In this document: positions 1-7,090 of the stretch, in pieces | Position numbering within the stretch: the stretch's first letter is position 1 | How the letters are laid out: every line of letters begins with the position of its first letter | Source: an uncultured bacterium | GTDB taxonomy: Bacteria; Verrucomicrobiota; Lentisphaeria; Victivallales; Victivallaceae | Assembly: GCA_949297015.1 (NCBI GenBank) | Contig: CASFRF010000007.1 | Location: forward strand, 1-45,376 | Length of the DNA stretch: 45,376 bases | Direction: 5' to 3' | The notes under the pieces: generated by a model | Databases searched by the model: none | What the model was told of the DNA's origin: nothing | Seen by the model: only the letters and a program-made list of their open reading frames with translations | Position numbers and translations under genes: made by a program

Positions 1-107
1 ATCCTTGTAAGCTTGTCGGCACACTCTTTGCGATTAAGCTGATCATCACTCCATGGGTCTTGCTCATTAACCTTCAATTCAGGAAGTTTTATGGACAGTG
101 TTTGCAT
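1..107 (-). CDS. N-terminus of a KAP-family P-loop NTPase-like protein (partial)
   Basis: I read an open frame from ATG at 107 to the window edge (35 residues), with a GGAG ribosome site at about 117-120. The N-terminus contains DPWSDDQLNRKECADKLT. A stretch of this kind (D-x-P-W-x-D-D-x-L-x-R-K-x-x-A) just before the Walker A region is typical of KAP P-loop NTPases, a family of membrane-associated ATPases that is often accessory and sometimes linked to defence. Walker A itself lies outside the window, so function is inferred from a short peptide. The codons are much more A+T-rich than all the genes to the right, suggesting acquired DNA. It follows the glyoxalase-like gene by 28 bases on the same strand. 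Confidence 0.5.
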   Translation of the reverse strand, partial: MQTLSIKLPELKVNEQDPWSDDQLNRKECADKLTR

Positions 108-135
108 TTGTAAAAACTCCAGAATTCCGGCAAGC

Positions 136-507
136 TTACCGCTTTGCCGGAAGAACCTCTGACCAATAATTATCGGGATCGTTCACGAAGTAGATGCCCA
201 TGTCGGGGTTCTCGTAGCAGATGCAGCCCATCTTTTCGTGACGGGCGTGGGCGGCTTCGTAGTCGTCAACCTTGAAGGCCAGGTGAAATTCGTTGTCGCC
301 GAGATTGTACGGCTCCTTGCGGTCCCGCAGCCAGGTCAGTTCCAGCTGATGTGAACTGTTCCCGTCCTCCAGATAGACGATGATGAAACTCCCGTCCTTC
401 GCCTCGATCCGCCGCACTTCGTGCAGGTCAAAGGCGTCACGGTAGAATTTCAGGCTCTTGTCCAAGTCAAGGACGTTGAAGTTGTTGTGAACCATCCGGA
501 ATTTCAT
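136..507 (-). CDS. VOC-family glyoxalase I-like protein (lactoylglutathione lyase type)
   Basis: A 123-residue single vicinal-oxygen-chelate domain protein close in pattern to small bacterial glyoxalase I enzymes, which convert hemithioacetals of methylglyoxal to the lactoyl thioester in the cytoplasm. The four expected metal ligands are visible: His7 (MVHNNFNV), Glu in QLELTW, His in NEFHLAF and the C-terminal Glu in WSEVLP. The segments LDLDKSLKFYRDAF and TWLRDRKEPYNLGDNEFHLAF are family-typical. A longer frame reaches 552, but the ATG at 507 is preceded by GGGAGG at ideal spacing and matches the family N-terminus, so I chose it. The thiol cofactor is unknown; another VOC function such as an epimerase or resistance enzyme is possible but less likely given the intact ligand set. 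Confidence 0.8.
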   Translation of the reverse strand: MKFRMVHNNFNVLDLDKSLKFYRDAFDLHEVRRIEAKDGSFIIVYLEDGNSSHQLELTWLRDRKEPYNLGDNEFHLAFKVDDYEAAHARHEKMGCICYENPDMGIYFVNDPDNYWSEVLPAKR

Positions 508-628
508 GGCAAACGCCTCCCATTTGTTTTCTACAGCCAATATACAGGTCACCCACAGCGTTTGCCAGTCGAATTTTAAAAAAAACTACACCTCCCCGAC
601 AACTCCCCCGCAAAATTGCCCCTCCGCG

Positions 629-656
629 TTGATTTTTCCCGCTTCCATGGTATATT
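629..656 (+). promoter_or_regulatory. Promoter with extended -10 for the AraC-type gene
   Basis: A -35-like TTGATT (629-634) is followed after 16 bases by TATATT (651-656), which is preceded by TG at 648-649 as in an extended -10. Only five bases (CCCTC) separate the hexamer from the ATG at 662 and no Shine-Dalgarno sequence is present. Transcription would therefore be expected to begin at or next to the start codon, giving a leaderless mRNA. Confidence 0.5.
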
Positions 657-661
657 CCCTC

Positions 662-1570
662 ATGCCTACAGTACCAGCCAACTGCCTGCCGTCCATCCTC
701 CAGACCGTGGAGACGCTCGGCCATTGCCGGATCTGCTGCCACGACTTCCTCCGGCCCCTGCTCGACTATCTGCCCGGCATCCCCGTCTATCACCGGAACT
801 GCTTCTGCTCGGAACTCAAAAAAAAGTTCCTGCGTCACCGCAGCCACTGCATCCACTTCGACCGCAATGCCGTCGTCCGCCAACTCCAGAAAACCGGCGA
901 ACCGTTCTTCAAACAGTGCCCCTATCAGGTGCTGGAACTCGTGGTCCCGATCCGCCGCGGAACCGTCTGCTACGGCGTGCTCTTCCTCGGCCCGTTCCGC
1001 GGACTCGAAGCCCTGCCCCCCGGCAGTCTCTGCGGCACCTCCCGACTCGATGAAAAACTCCGCCGCGAGGCCGCCACCCTCTATGACCGCTTGCCCGAAC
1101 TCGATCACGACGGCCGCACCCGCCTCCTCGACCTCGGCCGGCTGCTCGCCGCCTACCTCTCTTCCCGCCTCCCCGCGCCGGAACCGGCCGCCCCCGCCGA
1201 AGCCCCCGAACGACGACGGCGGATCGAACGCTATCTGGCCGACAACTTCAACCGGAACCTCACTCTGGACGACCTCGCCGAGATGCTCGGGCTGAGCGCC
1301 TCCCGGACCAGTCGGCTGCTGCGCGAACACTTCCGGTGCGGTTTCCCCGAATTGCTCAACCGACAGCGCCTCCGCGCCGCCTGTCACCTGCTCGAACGCT
1401 CCGAACTGTCGGCGCAGGAGGTCGCGCGCCGGGTCGGCTTCGCCCGGCCCGAACACTTCCACCGGCTCTTCCGGAAAACCTGCGGCCTCACTCCGCTGGC
1501 TTATCGCCGCCGACACCGGGCCGGTGAACCGTTGTCCCCAGCTGCTCCAGCTCCCGCTGCAATCGACTGA
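662..1570 (+). CDS. AraC-family regulator with Cys/His-rich PocR-like sensor domain
   Basis: A 302-residue transcription regulator. The N-terminal half is rich in Cys and His (CRICCHDF, HRNCFCSELKK, HRSHCIHFD, FFKQCPYQVLELVVPI), a layout resembling PocR-type ligand-sensing domains, which may bind metal or a small ligand. The C-terminal ~100 residues are a double helix-turn-helix AraC domain (YLADNFNRNLTLDDLAEMLGLS, then SAQEVARRVGFARPEHFHRLFRKTCGLTPLAYR). The frame is open upstream to 506, but the ATG at 662 lies just after a good -10 and matches where homology begins. It runs towards the secreted protein/FAD oxidoreductase operon and overlaps the end of the oxidoreductase gene by 83 bases, so it is a plausible regulator of that operon; this is inference. 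The ligand is unknown. Confidence 0.85.
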   Translation: MPTVPANCLPSILQTVETLGHCRICCHDFLRPLLDYLPGIPVYHRNCFCSELKKKFLRHRSHCIHFDRNAVVRQLQKTGEPFFKQCPYQVLELVVPIRRGTVCYGVLFLGPFRGLEALPPGSLCGTSRLDEKLRREAATLYDRLPELDHDGRTRLLDLGRLLAAYLSSRLPAPEPAAPAEAPERRRRIERYLADNFNRNLTLDDLAEMLGLSASRTSRLLREHFRCGFPELLNRQRLRAACHLLERSELSAQEVARRVGFARPEHFHRLFRKTCGLTPLAYRRRHRAGEPLSPAAPAPAAID

Positions 1571-2798
1571 CGTCGACTTTCCGGGTGTCGCCCAGCCGGA
1601 TCGCCTCCGGCGCGGCCAGTCCGATCGCCTCCCCCAGCCCGACGCAGCAACTGTTGATCCGGGTGGAGGCAAACGCCTGATGCGTAGTCGAAATCGGCCG
1701 TCCCGCAATGTAGAGATTGCGCACCCCCAGCGGCGTCAGGCAGCGATACGGCACCCCGTAGGACTTCGTCGGCCGGGAACCGCCACCGGTGTGCATGGCC
1801 ACCGGATTGTGCACGTCGATCCCCCAGCCGCAGCGCACGAGCTCATCCGGGAAATCCCGGCCGGCCAGCACATCGTCGGCGGTCAAAACGTAGTCGCCGA
1901 GGATCCGGCGGCTCTCGCGCACGCCGAGCTGTTCGGCAATGCCGGTGATCCCGGCGTGCTCAAAGCCCGGAACCCGCTGCCGGAAAAAGTCCAGAATCTC
2001 GTAGGCCTGGCGGGTGCCCTCGCGCCGGATCCGGGCCTGATCGTCCGGATTCAGCGGATCGCAGTCGAGGATGTGGGTCATGTTGACCACCCCCTCCAGC
2101 CGCCCGTCCCGGGCCGGGGGATACTTGATCACCACATGGTTGGTCGGCACCTGATGCGGAAACTGCCGCCAGATCGCCGTCATTTCCGGGATCGTCTTCG
2201 GGGCGCGCGCCTGATCGATGCCGCCGATCTTGAAGGTGAGCGAACTGGACTGCACCCGCCCATCCTCCGGCCGTCCCTGCTCGTAGCGGCAACCGGCCCG
2301 CACCGCCAGATCGCCGTCGCCGGTGGCGTCGACGAACAGCCGGGCGCCGACCGCGGCCAGTCCGGCCTTGGAGGCGGTGACCGCATAACGGACCCGGTCC
2401 CCCTCGCGGAGCGCATCGATCAGCTGCGTGTAGAAGTGAATTTCGATCCCGTTCTCGGCGAGGAGATCCAGCAGAATCCGCCCCAGCAGCTCCGGATCGA
2501 ACATCAGATAGAAACCGTCGTCGGTGACGCCGTTCAGCGCCTCGGCCCGCCGCCGCAGTTCGTTCACGAAGGAGTAGGCAAAGCGCTCTTCGCCGCAGAC
2601 GAAACCGGTCACCACGCCCAGCATTCCGGTCACCGGCACGCCGCCGGGCTTGCCGAAGTACTCGATCATGCCGACCTTGACCCCGCGCCGGGCGGCGTAG
2701 ACCGCGGCCGCCACCCCGGCCAGCCCGGCGCCGCAGATTAACATCTCGTACTCGGCCCGGAGCGGCAGCTCCCGCGCCGGATAGTGAATCTGTTTCAT
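1488..2798 (-). CDS. FAD-dependent oxidoreductase (FAD_oxidored family)
   Basis: A 436-residue flavoprotein. A Rossmann dinucleotide site is visible near residues 20-28 (LICGAGLAGVAAAVYAARRG). The family-typical GKPGGVPVTGMLG, VDATGDGDLAVRAG, RESRRILGDYVLTADDV and the C-terminal LYIAGRPISTTHQAFASTR follow in order. It is soluble, with no signal peptide. Proteins of this family are abundant in Lentisphaerota and Planctomycetota and are usually presumed to oxidise carbohydrate-derived or aromatic substrates, but the substrate is not known. The start codon overlaps the stop of the upstream secreted-protein gene (ATGA), with AGGTGA as ribosome site inside that gene, so the two are translationally coupled. 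The last ~25 codons overlap the convergent AraC-type gene. Confidence 0.85.
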   Translation of the reverse strand: MKQIHYPARELPLRAEYEMLICGAGLAGVAAAVYAARRGVKVGMIEYFGKPGGVPVTGMLGVVTGFVCGEERFAYSFVNELRRRAEALNGVTDDGFYLMFDPELLGRILLDLLAENGIEIHFYTQLIDALREGDRVRYAVTASKAGLAAVGARLFVDATGDGDLAVRAGCRYEQGRPEDGRVQSSSLTFKIGGIDQARAPKTIPEMTAIWRQFPHQVPTNHVVIKYPPARDGRLEGVVNMTHILDCDPLNPDDQARIRREGTRQAYEILDFFRQRVPGFEHAGITGIAEQLGVRESRRILGDYVLTADDVLAGRDFPDELVRCGWGIDVHNPVAMHTGGGSRPTKSYGVPYRCLTPLGVRNLYIAGRPISTTHQAFASTRINSCCVGLGEAIGLAAPEAIRLGDTRKVDVSRLQRELEQLGTTVHRPGVGGDKPAE

Positions 2799-4945
2799 CG
2801 GATCACCTGCCAGTCGATGGTGGAAGTTTCCGTGGCCGCCTCATCGAAGATCACGGTGAAGCCCTCCGCGCTCTTATCGGTCACCGCCCAGCGGCAGAGC
2901 CAGTTGGGCTGCACCGTCAGCGAATAGACCGCGTCCGGCTCCGGCTGCGGGAACCGGACCGTGAACTCCCGGACTCCGACCGGAACCGCGACGTCGATCC
3001 CCCGCAGATTGCGCCCGACGACCGGACCGGCCGCGAGACTCCGCACTTCGGCCAGCCCGCTGCCGTTCAGTTTCAGCGCCCCCTCCGCGGCGGAGAGCTC
3101 CACCCGGCCGCCGGGGGTCCGCCAGGCGATCCGGTGGTCCATCTGCTCCAGATACACCGCCGCCTGATTGACCGTGTTGCGGAAGCGGATTCCATAGTCG
3201 CAGCTGGTCCCGACGTCGATGACGTTGAAGAACTTCGGATGGTGCTCCAACTGCATCCGGTCGTGTCCGCCGTAGACTCCCAGCGCCGCCCGGACCGGAT
3301 AGGCGCCGTTGTTGGTGGTGTAGAAGCTGCAGCTGTTGCCGGTACCGGTGGGCATGGCTTCGCGGTGGCGGACCCGGAACCCGTTGGGATGGGTGGGATC
3401 GGCGCCCACCGCCTGTTCCACCGGATCGCCCGCGGCGAAGGTTGCGGCGCCGTCGCGGGTGGGGGCCAGAAGCAAAGTCCGGGAGTTCCCGGGCTTGATG
3501 CCCGCGCCCTTGTAGTAGGGGCGGTTGATCTCCGGCAATCCCCGGCTGACGTCGAGCACCATGGCGCCGGGAGCGATGATGTAGGGGAGTTCCCGCCGGT
3601 AGTTCCGTTCATTGATCAGGGTCGGGGTGGCGCGGTCGGAGACGGTGTAGCGGGTGCGCTCCACCCACAACCGGTCCTCACCGTTGACCTTTTCATAACG
3701 GCGGATGTACCACCAGCGGCGGACCTTGCGCCCCTTGAGCGCGCCCTTCCAGTAACCGGAGGGGGGATTACCCGCGTACTCGTCGGGCTGATCGACCGCC
3801 AGATAGCGCCCGACCACCTCGGAAGTCCAGTTGGTGTTTACGCCGCGGACATAGCCTTCCGGATCGATCTCGCCGTATTCGGAGTAGTCGGCCTCGATCA
3901 CGATTTTGCCGGCGGTCAGCCACTTCCGGGGATTCAGGTTGATCAGCGGCCGGGAGGTACCCAGGGTGCTGGCATTGAGCGCCTCGGCGTCGTAATCCAG
4001 TTCGCCGGTCGCGGCGTCGTAGCGCTGAACCCGGCCGCAGAAGGAGCTCAGATGCTGCCAGATGTTGGCGGTGTAGGCGTTGCCGCACTCGTCGCTGCGC
4101 GTGGACATGACGTTGCCCATGTAGATGTAGGTCATGCCGATTCCGAAGTTGTCCCCCTGTCCGTAGGCGTGCTTTTCGATCGCCACGGTGCCGGCGTTCT
4201 CCTGGTCGGCGTGGGTGACCTCGTTGATGGTCAAACTGTTGGTGGAGCTTTTGTTGAACAGTCCGAGTACCCGGCCCCAGGGGGTGCGGGGGGAGTTCTT
4301 GCGCACCACGATCCAGTAGTCGGCGGCGCCGTCCAGACCGATCTGTTCAATCCGGGCGGCAACCTGGGAACTGAAGTGTTTCTCGCTGTAGGCGACGCTT
4401 TCGACCCCCATCTGCACCATCAGCTCCAGCCCGACATACAGCCCCTTGATGGTCGGCACATAGATCTTCATGGTCTCGGGATCGGCGGTCTTCTCGGCCT
4501 TGACCACATACTGATAGTAGGAGGTGGTGCCCTTGATCACCCGGTCGGAGATCCGGAGAATGGTGTTCAAGCCGGTGGCGTTCATCGCCCCCTGATCGAT
4601 CGTCCGGTCCAGAAAGAACGCGGAGTAGCCGATCGGCGCCTGCGGCAACCGGAACCCGAGCGCGGGCGGAACCAACTGGAACTTGCCGCCCCGGATGTCC
4701 ATCAGAAACAGCGCCGGACTGCCCAGTCGGGCCTGCGGCAGACTCTCCGGCGCGAAAGCCGGCGCCACCCCGTCGTCGATCAGCAGGATTCCGCCTTCGG
4801 TGATCGAGGCCACGGCCCTGGCCAGCGCCGCTTCGGCCTCGGCCACGGTGGCGGTCGGCCCGAACTCCGACAGTTGATGAAATCCGGACTCCACCCGGAC
4901 CGCGAACAACAGCGCGAATCCGGCCAGCAACAACAATCTTCTCAT
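2795..4945 (-). CDS. Large secreted protein of unknown function
   Basis: A 716-residue protein with a short signal peptide (MRRLLLLAGFALLFAVRVESG). I do not recognise the main domain. Residues ~30-60 (EAEAALARAVASITEGGILLIDDG) resemble the opening of pectate-lyase-superfamily beta-helix proteins, and the rest is rich in beta-strand-like, aromatic, asparagine-containing segments. The last ~110 residues (from LSAAEGALKLNG to TSTIDWQVIR) look like a beta-sandwich module; the ending 'ADYAV..PSW..GFTV.F...TIDW.V.R' recurs at the C-terminus of secreted proteins in this phylum. Start choice: the ATG at 4945 has AAGGAGAGG at 4948-4956. It is the first gene of an operon with the FAD oxidoreductase (4-bp overlap). 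A role in binding or modifying an extracellular polysaccharide is only a guess. Confidence 0.75.
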   Translation of the reverse strand: MRRLLLLAGFALLFAVRVESGFHQLSEFGPTATVAEAEAALARAVASITEGGILLIDDGVAPAFAPESLPQARLGSPALFLMDIRGGKFQLVPPALGFRLPQAPIGYSAFFLDRTIDQGAMNATGLNTILRISDRVIKGTTSYYQYVVKAEKTADPETMKIYVPTIKGLYVGLELMVQMGVESVAYSEKHFSSQVAARIEQIGLDGAADYWIVVRKNSPRTPWGRVLGLFNKSSTNSLTINEVTHADQENAGTVAIEKHAYGQGDNFGIGMTYIYMGNVMSTRSDECGNAYTANIWQHLSSFCGRVQRYDAATGELDYDAEALNASTLGTSRPLINLNPRKWLTAGKIVIEADYSEYGEIDPEGYVRGVNTNWTSEVVGRYLAVDQPDEYAGNPPSGYWKGALKGRKVRRWWYIRRYEKVNGEDRLWVERTRYTVSDRATPTLINERNYRRELPYIIAPGAMVLDVSRGLPEINRPYYKGAGIKPGNSRTLLLAPTRDGAATFAAGDPVEQAVGADPTHPNGFRVRHREAMPTGTGNSCSFYTTNNGAYPVRAALGVYGGHDRMQLEHHPKFFNVIDVGTSCDYGIRFRNTVNQAAVYLEQMDHRIAWRTPGGRVELSAAEGALKLNGSGLAEVRSLAAGPVVGRNLRGIDVAVPVGVREFTVRFPQPEPDAVYSLTVQPNWLCRWAVTDKSAEGFTVIFDEAATETSTIDWQVIR

Positions 4946-4983
4946 CGCCTCTCCTTCTCCGTAAACTCTGGATCCGACCCTAT

Positions 4984-4989
4984 ATTATA
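4984..4989 (-). promoter_or_regulatory. Probable -10 element of the secreted-protein operon
   Basis: On the minus strand TATAAT lies about 40 bases before the ATG at 4945, in an A+T-rich gap. No convincing -35 is found 16-18 bases upstream. TTGACC sits directly against the -10 and is too close to act as -35, so activation by a regulator is possible. Confidence 0.35.
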
Positions 4990-5072
4990 GGTCAAGTCGG
5001 CCGGAAAAGCATTGATTTTTTCCGTTTTTTTATTGATTTTTTACGCAACAGAAGAGATTTTCACAAAGCTGG

Positions 5073-5113
5073 AAAACAGAACCGCCCCCGCGGCGGGACC
5101 GTCGCGGAGGCGG
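5073..5113 (-). terminator. Rho-independent terminator of rdgB
   Basis: Reading the minus strand after the rdgB stop, CCGCCTCCGCG (5113-5103) pairs with CGCGGGGGCGG (5092-5082) with one G-U pair, a 10-base loop between, followed by TTCTGTTTT. An 11-bp G+C-rich stem plus a U-rich tract is a standard intrinsic terminator. It isolates rdgB from the downstream secreted-protein operon. Confidence 0.75.
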
Positions 5114-5134
5114 AAAAACGACCCGGTGGGGAGC

Positions 5135-5737
5135 TCAGCAGAAGTCGTCGTCGAGCACCGACATCTCGTCCTCGACAAACTGCAGCGCCTTCCGGAAGGC
5201 GTCGGCCCGGTGACTGATCTGATCCTTCAATTCGCCCGGCATCTCGCCGAACGTCTGTTCGTAGCCGTCGGGCTGGAAGATCGGGTCGTAACCGAACCCG
5301 CCCGCCCCGCGCGGCGCTTCGACGATCGTCCCCCGGACCTCCCCTTCAAAGGTCTCGATCACCTCGCCGTTGACCGCGATCGCGATCACGCAGACGAAGC
5401 GGGCCCGGCGATTCGGCTGGTCGCGCAGCGCCTCCAGCAGCTTGGCGATGCGCTCCGGATCGGAGGCGGCGTAACGGGCCGAATGCACCCCGGGCGCGCC
5501 ATCCAGCGCCTCGACCTCCAGCCCCGAATCGTCCGCAAAGGCCGGGACGTCGCAGTACTTGCAGGCCGCCAGCGCCTTTTTGGCCGCGTTCTCCCGGAAG
5601 TCGGCTCCGTCCTCCTCCACCCCGGGGAAGCCCGGATAGTCCAGCAGCGATTTCAACTCCACCTGCTGGTCCGCCAGCAGCCGACGGTACTCCTCCACCT
5701 TATGCGCGTTGCCGGTCGCCACCACAATATAAGCCAT
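5135..5737 (-). CDS. rdgB: dITP/XTP pyrophosphatase
   Basis: A 200-residue Ham1/RdgB-type nucleoside triphosphate pyrophosphatase that removes deaminated purine nucleotides (dITP, XTP) from the pool, producing monophosphate and PPi. Hallmarks: TGNAHK at residues 8-13, FADDSGLEVEALDGAPGVHSARY at about 67-88, GGFGYDPIF and the C-terminal SHRADAF. Length matches the family. The frame continues far upstream, but the ATG at 5737 matches the family N-terminus (MAYIVVATGN) and follows a G-rich weak ribosome site. It is divergent from tilS with ~50 bases between start codons, and ends in an intrinsic terminator. Confidence 0.95.
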   Translation of the reverse strand: MAYIVVATGNAHKVEEYRRLLADQQVELKSLLDYPGFPGVEEDGADFRENAAKKALAACKYCDVPAFADDSGLEVEALDGAPGVHSARYAASDPERIAKLLEALRDQPNRRARFVCVIAIAVNGEVIETFEGEVRGTIVEAPRGAGGFGYDPIFQPDGYEQTFGEMPGELKDQISHRADAFRKALQFVEDEMSVLDDDFC

Positions 5738-5754
5738 GCCGCCCCATCCTGAGT

Positions 5755-5783
5755 TTGCGTTTATTCCGTTTTTGCCATATAGT
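5755..5783 (+). promoter_or_regulatory. Promoter of tilS (leaderless arrangement)
   Basis: TTGCGT (5755-5760), 17 bases, TATAGT (5778-5783), then ACCGC and the ATG at 5789. There is no Shine-Dalgarno sequence. The spacing from -10 to ATG is 5 bases, the same as for the AraC-type gene at 662, so a leaderless transcript is predicted. Confidence 0.5.
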
Positions 5784-5788
5784 ACCGC

Positions 5789-7090
5789 ATGAAATCTGGA
5801 ATTCAAATTGATCCGGGCTTTTTTTCGCCATATTCCCGGCTTTATGTGGCGGTCTCCGGCGGCGCCGACTCCCTGGCGCTGCTGCTGCTGACCGCGCAAG
5901 CCACCCCGCTGCCGGTGGAGGCGATTCACTTTGAGCACGGACTGCGCGGCGAAGCGTCGCTCGCCGACGCCGCCTTCGTCGCCGACTTCTGCCGGAGCCG
6001 GAACCTCCCCTGCCGGATCATCCCCCTGGCCGTTCCCGCCCGGCGCCGCCCCGGGGAGAATCTGGAGGCCGCCGCCCGGCGACTGCGGCTCGAAGCCTGG
6101 CTCCGGCTGGTCGAGCCCGGCGCCGCCGTGGTGCTGGGCCATCACGCCGACGACGCCGCCGAAAACCTGCTGCTCCGCCTGACCCGGGGCGCCAACGCCT
6201 CCGGGCTCACCGCGCTGCGGCCGAAAACCCGGATCCGGGGACTCACGCTGCTGCGCCCGCTGCTGGACCGGCGGAAACGCGATCTGGAGTCCTTTCTGCG
6301 GGCCGAGGGCATCGCAAACTGGCGGCACGATGCCAGCAACGACGATCTTTCTTTCCGGCGCAACTTCCTGCGCGGCCAACTCCTGCCCGAACTCTACCGG
6401 GCGCTGCCCCACGCCGGAGCCGGTCTGCAGCGCGCGCTGCGGGCCCTGGCGCTCGACGCCGACTGTCTGGAGCAGCAGGCCGACCAGCTCTTCGCCGAAA
6501 TCCGCGGCCACCGGCGCACCCGGCGCGACTTCTGGCTCAAGTTGCACCCCGCCGTGCGCCAGCGGGTGCTGCGCCGCTACCTCGGCGAGCGTCTGGGCAA
6601 TGAGTTCATTCCCGACGCCCGCTTTGCGGAACGGTTTGAGGAGTGGCTCGCCGGACTCGGGCCGGAACGTTCGCGCCTCCCGGTGGGGAACGCCTTCTGG
6701 CAGGGGCGCGGCGAAGAGCTCGACTGGGAGGAACCCGCCGTGCGCTGGCAACTCCCGGAACCGCTGAGCTTCGGCGGTTTCCGTTACTTCGCCCGGCAGG
6801 TCGCCGCACTGCCGCCCCGCGCAGACATCACGAGCGAGGAGGCCTTTTTCGACGCCGAGGCGTTGCCGCCGATTCTGGAATTCGGACTCCGGGCTCCGGG
6901 CGACGCCGCCGTTCCGTTCGGGCGGAGCAAACCGGTCAAGCTCAAGCACCTCGGCATCGCCCGGGGGGAGCCCGTGCTCCGGGGCGGGGACAGGATTCTC
7001 TGGGCCCCCGGCCATCGTCAGTTTGCGGAGGCGCCGGTCACGGCGGACACCCGCCGCATCCTGCAGCTGTACCGCGAACCCGAGTTCTAA
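5789..7090 (+). CDS. tilS: tRNA(Ile)-lysidine synthase
   Basis: A 433-residue N-type ATP pyrophosphatase that converts the wobble cytidine of the CAU-anticodon tRNA-Ile to lysidine. The PP-loop SGGADS is at residues 23-28; FEHGLRGEASLADAAFVADFCRS, LGHHADDAAENLLLRLTRG, and RPLLDRRKRDLESFLRAEGI with DASNDDLSFRRNFLR follow as in the family. The C-terminal substrate-binding domain is present (APGDAAVPFGRSKPVKLKHLGI). Length equals that of the E. coli enzyme. The ATG at 5789 has no ribosome site and lies 5 bases after a -10, implying leaderless expression. Its stop overlaps by four bases the end of the convergent SDR gene. Confidence 0.95.
   Translation: MKSGIQIDPGFFSPYSRLYVAVSGGADSLALLLLTAQATPLPVEAIHFEHGLRGEASLADAAFVADFCRSRNLPCRIIPLAVPARRRPGENLEAAARRLRLEAWLRLVEPGAAVVLGHHADDAAENLLLRLTRGANASGLTALRPKTRIRGLTLLRPLLDRRKRDLESFLRAEGIANWRHDASNDDLSFRRNFLRGQLLPELYRALPHAGAGLQRALRALALDADCLEQQADQLFAEIRGHRRTRRDFWLKLHPAVRQRVLRRYLGERLGNEFIPDARFAERFEEWLAGLGPERSRLPVGNAFWQGRGEELDWEEPAVRWQLPEPLSFGGFRYFARQVAALPPRADITSEEAFFDAEALPPILEFGLRAPGDAAVPFGRSKPVKLKHLGIARGEPVLRGGDRILWAPGHRQFAEAPVTADTRRILQLYREPEF

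Noticed and set aside
508..552. Extra 15 N-terminal residues for the glyoxalase-like protein
   Set aside because: GGGAGG lies directly before the ATG at 507 and the extension is not family-like.
3134..4990. Long plus-strand frame opposite the secreted-protein gene
   Set aside because: Composition is Val/Gly/Asp-rich shadow coding without motif, ribosome site or codon pattern of the neighbours.
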